DNA of 64,000 bases from Rhea pennata. Its lineage: Eukaryota; Chordata; Aves; Rheiformes; Rheidae. The position numbers and the translations under genes are program-made. The notes beneath the pieces were generated by a model. The model was not told where the DNA came from. It ran no database searches and was given only the letters and a program-made list of their open reading frames with translations. Of the stretch, positions 47,901 through 59,900 are shown one piece after another; positions within the stretch are counted from its first letter, which is position 1, and each line of letters opens with the position of its first letter. The DNA lies in the NCBI RefSeq assembly GCF_028389875.1, contig NC_084682.1, positions 4,350,001 to 4,414,000 on the forward strand. The letters run 5' to 3'.

Positions 47901-50900
47901 ATGATTACTACAGAGAACAGGAAGGTCAACTGGACATCTCCGTCCTGGTGTAGATGCCACCCAAGTAAAAGCATACATAAACGGAATTATTCTGGATTAG
48001 CTATTGCACTGCTGTAAATTTGAATCCTACTTCAGGATGAAGCAGCAAAACCCAGCAATATGCTGCCTAAACCCTCCCCCAATGGGAGCCAAGTTCAGAC
48101 TGTTTTCCCCTAGAAAGGCCTGACATCCCAGTACTTTTACAGTTTGCTATGCTGTCCAAGAATCAGCAGCAGCTCCAGAAGCAAACCACTGATCTCCAGG
48201 TACTCCAGGGTTGCACTATAACCACAGCACTGGTACGTGACTTGCCAATTAACTGCTACCAGCTAGATGTGGTGTAGCATCAGACAGAGGAGTGAGGAGG
48301 AAGGAAAAATTTCAAAAGATACAAGCTATTTATGGCAATTGATATGAAACGGAATTCTGTTCCTTCCATTAAAACGTAACAGTCACCCAAGACAAGCATT
48401 TCACAGAGAACTAACAGACGCCATGCGGGTTGCATCTTTTCAAATTAGGCTGGAGAAAATGTAACTAATATTGTTGTATTATCTGGGTAAAAAAAAGGAA
48501 ATCAGTAAAATAATGGGATAAATCAGAGGTGCTGAAGGGAATCCTTGACACACAACAAAATCTCATCATCATCTTCACTAACTTCCAAAAACAGTTTTAA
48601 GAAGGTATCTCACCGTCTCCATGGTAGTCCAGGCCTGCCGTAAGGGAGTAGTGAAACAGTTAGGGAGGGGACCACCTTCCCTGCAGATGTTGGATTCTAT
48701 CTCTAGCCTCACAGAGTCATCAAACCCAAGAGGATGTGTGGCTTGAAGAGAAAAGTATCTGCAGCACAGGATAGGGAAAGAAAGCAACACTAGGATTTCT
48801 AAAATTTTGCAGATGGTTAGTAATCACTTTTTCCCCACTGAAAGTTATTAATCATGCTGAAGTCACTAGCTGGTGTTGCTTCAAAAAATGCAGGTACATC
48901 TGATACTAAGTGCTAAGAAAAAAAAAAACAGTTCACAGAAATGTTTTTGCTAAAGTTTTACTCTGAACATACAGGTAAAATGAGAGCATCACGTGACTAC
49001 TGATGAGCAGAATCACACACACACACACACACGTGTGCAACAGCAAATGCACATACTTTGTAATAGGGCAAGGAAGCAGCAAACACCCAGAACTGAAGTA
49101 GCATTTCCTCTTTTAATCACATAACTAAAAACAGAGTTTGTGGATGAAGCGGGGAAATTGTTCATTTTCTCTCCAATTATTATTTCCTATAAGGGCAATA
49201 ACTTGACAAACTTGCTCTTAAACTTAAAAACAAACTTTTTCCTGGAAGCAGTTTTGATGTCTGACTTTCAGTTTTAATTGATAAGTTGAAGCTCAGAAAG
49301 TAGAAAAGTGACACTACTGAGAGCAAGAAGAAAGTCTGACATTAAAGAGGATGTTTGCTTCCCCAAAGAAAGGAAAACAAGAAAAACTCAAAAGAACTCC
49401 CCTCCACATAGCCACAAAATACCCTCAAAACTAGTTTTGAAATATTAAGAACCAGCACTATTTGGCTTGCTTTCTTCTTCCTGGCAGGACTCCTATTTTG
49501 TATGGTAAGAGCTCTTCAAGCCTCTTAAATGGATAACAGTATTCTACAGTTATGCAGCTACTATTAGCATCAAAGCTTTTCCAAATGACTACCAACTGGC
49601 TTTGGTATCTTACGAGAAAAACATAAGTTCTCAAGCAACCGAGTTCTGGAAATTCTGAATTTTGTCTAAGAATACAAAATCTTTATAAAGATTTTCTCTT
49701 TATGCATTAGGAAAAAAGAAACAGCTTTTGTCTGAATACATTGGAGGCTGCTGTAATAAGCAAGCATTTCAGTGTATGTTAAGACAACAGCACAAGAATG
49801 CAAAGCATAGTTTGAAAATGAAAAGTGCCTTTTGCACAATGCAACAGAAAGGTACAAAGATAAAACTACAGCTTCAGAAGTAAATAACTGTTCAACTCAC
49901 TCACTTGTCATATAAAATCATAGCATCATTCTGTGCTTCTTGTCCATCATATTGGCCTTCTTTGGCAGCAAGTTGGGACTGGAAGTTATCTGCTGCCAAC
50001 CAGAACTGCAATACATTAACTGCATCTTCCTTTTCCATATACTACAAGGGAATTTAGAAAAAAGAAAAACGAAAGCAGAAATTTAAGCAAGAAGCTACAG
50101 CAAGCACAGACAAACTCACTCCTTCCCATTTAAAATAAATGTACTCTATATCAATGATACAAAATTGTCACTAGAGGATAAAAATATTCTGAATTTTCAG
50201 ATATAGCTTTGCAGACAGATTTAGTCTGCTCAGTTTGTTAAAGAAACAAACTAGAGAAATCTCTTTTCCTTAGTGATTTTTCACATTTAGTTTCCAAGCA
50301 CTGTAGCTATTTGTATCATATTAAAGACAGAAAACCCATTTTAAAGCAAAGCTTAATTTACACTGAACACAGCATGCTGTCTGTTCTTCACAGCTTATCA
50401 TTTCAAACTATATTGGCTTGAGTATTTTACTATCAGCATGAGTATTTTACTAATAATAGATGATTCCCTAAAGGTACTGGACACCTAACTGAACTTATAC
50501 ATTTGATCTATCACATTCTGCTCTGATCTCCTCTCTAAGCAAAGCTAGAGAATTACTCTTGATCCGTAAGAGGGTCACACAGAATATTACTTTGCTTAAA
50601 GCTTTCAAAGTCACAGCTTCATTTGACAAGATTAAATAGTCTAAGTTGAAGCTTCTATAAAGAAACAAGAGCGGCCACTAAACTGGAGAATGTACATTAC
50701 CACTCATTTTACAGTACGGTGTATAAGTTCAAGCACTTGGAATAGCTCTACATTGAGAGGAAGCTGCTAATGCATTTTCTCTCAGAACAACATATACTTC
50801 ATTTTTTTTCCCCTTATGCAGAGGTATCTTTATTTTAAGCCTTTAGGGCATGGGTGCTTTCCTACCTGAAAGAAAGGGGAAAAAAAAAAAAACAAAGAAA

Positions 50901-53900
50901 ATGCTCCCCTGACACTTACCTCAGAGAAATAAAACAGGGCTGATTCACAGAAAAGTATGTCAGCCAGATAAACAGTCCCACTAGTCAGCACCTCAATCTG
51001 GTATTTACAGAAATGATGACTTCGCAAAAATTCACTAAAGTGCCTGCACACAGACAGAATAAGAGTTATCAAGGGCCAACAGCATCAACGTACTTTATGA
51101 ACCAACTAGTCCTTGCCTCAGAAGTCTTATAATTTTAGTCTGGTAAAAGTGAAACAAGAAACAAACAATACAGGGTATATGAACATCATGAAATGACATA
51201 AAGAACATGGTAACAGCACACACAACTTCAGCAAGTGATCACAAGAATAGATTTGGAAGAAGGTATTTGAAGACAGTTTAAAATATAGGAGACGGCACAG
51301 AAAACGCACATTTTTATGGAACTGTGTTTTGCAAATGGACAGTATACATGAGAAGCCAAACCATTCAATCAACTTACTCTTGTTCCATTGCATTAAACAC
51401 TATTGACTGTGCTGTAACAAAACAGTTAGGATCCACTTGTCCATCTTCCCCACAAATCTTTGCTGTAAAGAGAGACCAGGTTAATTTTAATATGTCTTTG
51501 GTTTAATGAGCTGAAGGGCACAAGTGATACCCAGTTAATGAAAAACTGTAGCTCAAATCCACTAGAATCAGCTGGCTCTGACTCCTCAAAGAGCTTTTAA
51601 AAGACATTAACACTGTTTTCCATAGCATTACAGATAGCTGGATGATGATATTATGGCTAAAACACTGTATTGAGACTCTGATCTGGCTTCACCCAACAGC
51701 CACCTGGAGTTCTTTCACTAATTTAAGAAAAGTCTATGAAAGTTCTTCAGGCAATATTGCACAGGATTACAGAAATAGATCTGTCTGCACTTTCAATCTG
51801 TAATGAGCTTATATGCTATCAAAACAAGCAAAAGGAAATGTTCTGCAATCATTATATACATTTTACTATGCTTTTACCACTGACTTTAAAATTATAAAAA
51901 CAAAAATAAATACCTTTATGTGTGCATGTATTAAAGATATATTTATGGGGAAGGAGGAGTTCTAAAGTAGGAGACAGTATGTTTTCTTACCAACTATATC
52001 ATTTCTCATTGCCTCTGTAATTGGTATTGGTTTAGCAGCATCTGGAGAAATATATTTGGTAAAAGTACTAACTGCATCCCGTTCTATACCTACAAAGAGG
52101 AAATACAGAATCAAACTTTAAATTGACTGGCATAGGTCTAAAAAGAAGAGTGAATAACAAACATGTTTTCCAGAAAAGCAAGTATCTGATTAATAGTGAC
52201 AGTTTATTTCCCATGAAGCCTTCAGTACAGTATTCAATACTTTGCTGCTGGCAAACTACCATGACGGTGTCATCTGTAGCCAGGTCACAATAAGCCCACA
52301 ATGAATTGACTTGCAAGATGGAATAAAGCAACCTAACTCTTAATTTTCCACCACCAACCAGACAGCACATCTTCCTCAGCTGCACACCTTAGTCTCAACA
52401 GTCTTTGCAGCAAGAGCTGTGATGAAGTTCCCTATTTCTAGTCTTCACCATAGTAGAATAAAAAGCACTTGCAATATAAAGGGGGGAAAAAAAATCTTAA
52501 AACAGGATACTCAGAATAGGATATAGCGTACCTTTTAAATGTCATCTTTCAACAGAGAGTTGGGACACTGCTTAGGTACACACACAAAAAAAATGTGATC
52601 ATACTCCAAACTTCAGATTTCTCAGAAAGGACTCAGTTCCTTGAAATTCAGTATTTTCATACGTTAGAACCCAGAGGTGCTACTCATGACTAAAGCAGCA
52701 TTGTGTTTGTCTAAGATACTTTGGCTGAGGTTATATATTGTGGCTGAGGTTATATATTGTGGAACTATATGATAACCAACTACACAAGAGACAAATAGCA
52801 AGAGAATGCAACATAAGGAAACAGTTGGGCAAACAAGAGGAACCAATATGAAGAAAGGAGTATTTCCTTTTTGTCTGTAAGCTTTCACAAACAAAAGAGG
52901 ACTGAGTAGGTGCAGAGTAAAGAAAACAGGTTACTGTGCATGTAGCTTACTATCAGAAGTAAATATTTTAATTTCATCCTTACTTCCAGTAGCCTCTGAA
53001 GAGGTGGACTCCAAATGAGAACAAATCAGTTACAAGGGGAGGAACTCTATCAAATAAATCTAAGAACAGAAAGAGTACGTTCCATACAAAATCTCTACAA
53101 ATCTTTTTGCAACCATTACTTATGTCATTTTACACAGGATAATTAACTTTCCATGGAAGATAACTATCATTTCTCAGCCCCACCATCATCCAAATTTTCT
53201 ACAATTCTTTTAAATTGGGGCAGAGGGAGGAGAATGAGGAAAAACAGGACATTGTAATGCTCATCTCCGTCTCTTAAGATTACGCATGTAGGAACAAAAG
53301 TAAACTAAGCTTATCAGAATATATAATGACTCTGACGTTTCTTCAGTGGTACATTTATTTTTTGAACAACTCGACAATCAAACAATACACAGATCTTAAA
53401 TTGACTATTAGCTTATTCAGAATGTTAACATCACCCATTTTCAAATTTATCTTCCTCCTCCCAACATCATACAATACTTCTGAGGAATCCATGAAAAATG
53501 AAGCAGCTTATCAAACCACACCTAGCAAACAGCAGCCAGAATGTCCCCATCTCACCACTTTTACAGGAAGTTAATACATGACACTTACTTTTCATTAGTT
53601 TTCCTGACAGGTCCTTTAGTGCAGATGAGGGGCTGTTTCTATTTGATACTGTAAGCTTGGAAGAGTCTTGCTGATCAGCTGGAACAGAATGGGTCCCTGC
53701 CTCAGATTTTCTCAGACAAAGAACACTGGCATTATCACTCTCCTGACCTGACAGCACATGGTTCTGTCCACTGCTAGTTCTGTCGCTCTTGTCTGGAGCC
53801 ACTGGCTTGGTCCTGAGCAGACGGACTGTGCTAGAATCCTCCAGTCTCTCTTCAAACAATCCAGTTGGAGAAGACGACGTGATTTCCTGCTGTTTTGAGG

Positions 53901-56900
53901 GTGACACTGGTTCTGCCAATGAACTTTGCTTGACTGTGTTCAGGCTATGTGCTCTTATACGGGACCACGTTGTGGAGTGAAAGCTTTCAGCCTCTAGCCA
54001 AAATTTAACCAAGTGTTCCATTCTACGTAGTTCCATAAACTGGATAAAATAAGGGAGGGCTACATTGTCCTGTAAAACTTGTTCAAGGGTCTTTGAAAGG
54101 CTTGATTTGGTCTCTTGGGCCTGATAATTCAGACACGATCTGCCTGAAGAAAAATATCAAGGGAATGACTCTATATTACACTACAAACATTGGTATTTGA
54201 TTAAAAAAGAAAGTCCTGGATTGCAACTGCTGAAGAAACAATTCTAAGGACTGCAGCATATACTTAAAATAAAACGTACTTCCTACCAATAAACAAGTAG
54301 ACAATATTCAGTGGTATGTGTTTTCATTGATACCCGATCAATACTCTAAAAGTCCAATTCTATTTAAAAAAAGAGTCTAGTCAATCTGAATCCAACAGCG
54401 TCTTAAATAAAAGAAGCTCACAACCACTTTCTATATGGTTATGCTGTGCAAGGTACAAACAAAAGGTAGCAGTATTAAGATGTTGTTCTGCATTCTGTCC
54501 TCTATATCCAATACTTTCAAATATTCAGTCTATGATAGCCAAATTAAATGCCAACTGAACTCTCCCTGAAAAGAGACTACACAGGTAGATGTATAATGAT
54601 GATGAGCCATTAGAATATGCGTTCAGTCCCTTAGACATGCTGAACAATCTATTCTGTTTTTCCTTGCATGTTATGCCATCATTCATTTGTGTAATTCACC
54701 TATATCAGTCAGTAGATGGTACATTTAGCAGTACCACAGGGCGGCTTCTACATGCTTGTTGAATATTCTCAGATACAGGGAGAAAACTAATCAGAAGAAT
54801 CTTTCTATTTTCATTAAGGTTTATTATTTCATTTCTGGAAATGTCCAGCTTGCAACTTAACTATAAACATTCTATTGAACTTCTCATATGTCTAAATGGT
54901 TTGTATATGTATGAACATTTGCAGTTCAGCTGCAAGTTCCTTACTGATTTCTATGAACAATTTCTGTATTACTTAGTTTTGTCTTGTTAAAATTAAAAAA
55001 AGAAAACAAAAAAACCTCACACACGAATCAAGGGATTTGTATAATAGGGGTTTTGTAGTCTTTAGTAAAACTCATTGTCCTGATGCTCCAATCATCTCCA
55101 AAGATCCATATGCTAGTGTCTGAAAGCTTCAAGCTTCAACGTCCCATATCTACATTCTTCAACTATGTTCAGTAGCTAAGCTCATGAATATTAGAAATTT
55201 AGTTCAATTTAAACACATGAACTTATGAACACTTTGTATATAAACATGCAAGAGAAAAATACTGCCCGCACCAGATTAGATGACAAAGTCTGCCAAGTAC
55301 ACTGTATAGTAGGGCCAATTATGACAATTTAAAAGATAGCGGGAGAATTTTTATAACACAACAGTTGTATACAAAGTAAAGGAGCCTCTTTTATTGAGCA
55401 GGAGACAAGTATGCTGTCTATTCAAACCCTTCGAAGACAACAGGGACACAACTGCAATACCAATGTTGAATTTTGTTGTTTCCTAATCTACTTGCCTCAC
55501 AACCAAAGGACAGTGAGCATACCAATAATACAAAGTAATACTGACTGTATTATAAAACAGATGAAGCCTTACCTAAGTCTCCAAAATGAGCAGCTTCCAT
55601 GTGACTTGGCTGCTTCTTAAGGGCAGCTGTTCGACTGCTAGAAAAAGAGTCCATGTTGGCAGAGATGGCATTAATTGCCACATGGCTTGGTCCTGCAGCC
55701 TCCAGCAAGGCATGATTTCTAGTGCTTCTTTGAGGGGAATGTATTGGTCTTGGAGCTGAAATCAAGACAAGAGTGATTAGAAAGAACCTAAGACCTCTTT
55801 TATACAGTATCCAACGCTAAGCACTCTAAGATAAACTGGAAAGTTTACATGTGTCAATCTTATTTAAAATCTATTGTACTACTGTGTATCATCTTTGATC
55901 AAGGTCAGATAAGAGTAAAGATAACAGAAATAAGATTTATTACAGCAAGAATAAGCTCACTAAGAGATCAGAAAGCTACCATCCCCCTATATTTTACCTA
56001 TTCAGTAACTAAAAGACACTAAGCTTAAGTTTACACACAAAATAATATTTCCTTGAGTCCTTGATAACCACTATCACAGCAGTCTAACACTTCACCAACA
56101 ATATAGCTCAGTTGCAACGGTCATGGCAAGTCTACTTCCTTATGTTCAAGTTTTGTGTGTTCAGAAAACCCTGAACTATGAAACTATCCATGAGCTTTAA
56201 TGAGAACAATTTTTCCTAAAATAGTTTGTCTGTTTAGTTATAGAGAAAGAAGAGCAATATGCAAACGTCTCCAATGAAACTCAGATGATTAAGGCTTAAT
56301 CTCCTCTAGCTGTTTTAGAAAAGGTTGGCTACTTGAGCCCAAAGAGAACAAAAAATAATTTCCTCACATAAAACTGTCTGTGAAAAAGCATCAAGAAATT
56401 TTTAATTGATGATAAAGCTAAAAAAAAATAAAAATCCTGTAACATACTGATATCACTTTCAAAGACTCTCAGGAAATTACATTTGATTAGGATGTCATGC
56501 AAGGACATCTTACACCCGACTCTTAAAAAGAAAGCAAGTCAGATGATGTGCTATCTCAGTATGGCATTCCATAATTATGAATTTCATCAAGGTGTCAAAA
56601 AAGTTTGTTTTGATGACCTTCATGCTGCATAGCTTCTTTTTTGTTCACAATTTTATGACACATGATGACAGAAGCTGACAATTTCACACTTACATGTCAT
56701 GGTACCAGATACCCCAAAAGTATAGGAGAGCTAAAATGTTCAAGATATTCCAAAGCGTTTCTTCAGTTGAAGTATTTGGTACCAAGATACTGCTTGCCAC
56801 CCTTTACAAAGCCTTTGGTATTTAATATCAGGGAAAATAAAGGGGAAAAAAAAGACAGGTTTTCTAGGCCAATGGAAGGCAGCCGGCTGTTTGGCTGATG

Positions 56901-59900
56901 ACAGTAGTCGAAGATAACTTGCTGGAAGCTACTTCTGTCGAACCATAGCCACAATCCTAATAATTGTTTAGGTTTTTGTGAACTGGACTTAATTTTGTAT
57001 TATAAATATTTTGGGCAAGTGTTGTATTTAATCAAAGGATCAAACATTTGTTCTAAAACTTATAGACAGCACTATATCACTAATCTAACCTCGTACAGAG
57101 CAGAGTAGCTCTTTGCCAAACCAGAAAAATCCTTCCAGTTTATTCATTGTCAGCTGCTCATGATTTATAATAAATTAAACCTGATTTTATTATTTTTTTT
57201 TTATTTACACAAAGACCACACTGTGGCCTTTCCCTGGCTACCTGTTTTAGCCAGTCACTGGTCATTTTAACTACACTGCAGCCACCCCACGTACTATAAA
57301 GTGGATAAAATTTCACAGTTTCCTATATTTGACTTCAAAGACAGAACAAAAATGTGAAAGAAGTCTTTAATTTTCTCTTGATATCCAGATAACACACTAG
57401 AAAGTGCAGAAAGAGGATTTTGTCTGAGAAAGATACAAAAGCAACAGATCAGATTTATACATATTGCTTCATCTCCTTACAGTAATGCAATAAAAACTGA
57501 CAGAATAAACTAACTTGCTTTCCCACAGTTTACTGGCTTACTTCCCATCAAGATTTTTCTTCTCTCCCAACAGACAGAAGAGCAAAGTTTCTGTACCACA
57601 TGCAGCAGTATTAGAATGGTTACATATTCTGAACAAGATCCAGATCTTCAGATTCACAAGATACATCAGTCAGGATGCCAGGATACTGGCATCCTATTTT
57701 GCCCATTAGGCACAATAAAGCTGCATTTTCAAAATGGCAAAATACACAACATACTACCATCGAATCTCAAAAGCAATTTGCTTAGATAAGGAGTAACCAC
57801 TATTTGCAAGGTGATTGAATTTTACTATCACTTTGACTTAAAGATTGTGTGTGACAGTTTAATAATCTTCCGTCCTTACAGGACACTCAGCAAGATGACT
57901 AGGAAAGATTAGTTACTATAAATACTTAGAATCAAGTTTTGAGTCTGCTCTGTTTTTGAGACACAGATCATGTTTGCATTCAGCCATAAGGAAACTGTTC
58001 CTGTGGTTAAAATAAAGATGGCAGGTAACAGCAGAGATATAATTTTATAAAGAAAGTAAATATTGATCTTACTTTTAATTGCTTTCACATCTGTGGTCTT
58101 TTCTTGTTCTTTGCCTTTCACTGTAAAGCATAAAGGAAAATGTTAAAGCTATTTTGGGTAACCAATGTCATTTACACGTGAATGAACACACACTTGGAAG
58201 ATGCAAACCATGATTTTGTTAAAAGTAGTTTTTTTGGATCTGACATCAAGTAATTGACAGAGAATTTCAAAGCTCCTGTGTTTCTTTGCTTTTCAAAAGC
58301 AAAACTTTATCATTCATACTCATAGATTAAGTCTAATGAAACAGTATGTTAAATTTTCAAAAACATTCTGGAAGATGTTCGCTATAGGTGTGTGCGCATA
58401 TATACATAATATATTAGTTAAAACATGGCTACATTCAAGGTTACTTTAAAACATGGCTACATTCAAGGTTACTTTAATAAACTGCATGAACTGGAAAGAA
58501 TAAATGTATTTTAAGAGCAGAGTATCAGCAGATGTATTCTGCGAACAACAAATCAAATGTCTAAGGACAGCATCTCCCTCCTATTACAGACAGACCAGCA
58601 GAACACGCACATTGGGAAGGATGTAAACGGAACAAGCTCCATGAAATCAGTCACTGCTTTCTCTCACTCAGGAACAGATACCACAGATGTGTTTTGGAAA
58701 TTCACTATAAATAGTTAATTCCCTCACAAACAATACTGCCTAAATATCACCAACCATATGACAAGCAACTGATTGGAAGATGGTAGTTAAAAGTTTTGAT
58801 GAAAGAAAAAGGTGGGTTTCTTTAAAAAAGGAAGATTTTAAACAGTGAAAGGGAATAAGGCAATATATTTTAAAACAAGAATAAAGAAATTGAAGGAGTA
58901 CATAAACATGATGGCACGGCAAGCAATAAATAAATCAGTGATATTTAAGCATGCAATCTACTAGTGAAACCATCTATGGCTGTGTTACTACAAATAGGTC
59001 ATCTTTGAACATAGATTTTTGAAATCCTTCCAAATTTAATCGCAAATAATAACGAAGTAGAATCAAATGTTTACATTACAAAACATGAACAGATAAAAAA
59101 CCCTTCCTATTTTGACCTAAGTATTTCACATATTTTAAGGGAACACTTCAATCTCTTGTTACATAATTGTTCTGCACAATCGTAGCTGCAGTACTATAGT
59201 TCTCACAGAAAAGCGTTGCAAATCTGTAAATTGGCAACTCAGCATTAAAAATTTATGCTGCTGGTTAGCACATTCTCTTTGCAATAGAAAGGTTTACACC
59301 TCAGTTTAACAACCTGGCTCTTTTTTACATTTGGCTATAAAAGTTCAGTTTAACTGTAAAGATTAAAAAGTATTTAGGATAACCATTTTTTACATAACTG
59401 ATTTAATGCTGCTATGCAGGAAAATCTGTACATACCTGAAATAATACTGAGGTAAAATGGAAATGATGCAACCTGTATACAGTATTATGAACTCTTTTAG
59501 AAAATGATTCCAATAGTGGATTGATTAAAGTGATTCCCAACCAGCAGCAATAATTTCTGAGTTTCCACAGAGGAGTCCTCCATAAGCCTACTTTTAGTTT
59601 AAATATACTTGTTATTTGTTACCAGCAGCCCAGTTCTTCTCCACTGGATTACCAACTTAGTGCTAGCAGTATAAACTCCTGGTTCACACTGCCAACCTCT
59701 GATACATAAGCTTCTTGTATCACTACTAACCTCAAGCAGGACAGAACTAAAAGGAAACAGATGAAGACAGAAAAACTGGTACCTGTGACAAGAGTGCATT
59801 CTAGAAAGCAAAGTTTCACTATGTGAATTTACTTTCATTTTCCCTCACAAAACAGATGTCATTTTTTGTCTATGTGAAGCTGGCTATGGTACAAGATTAT

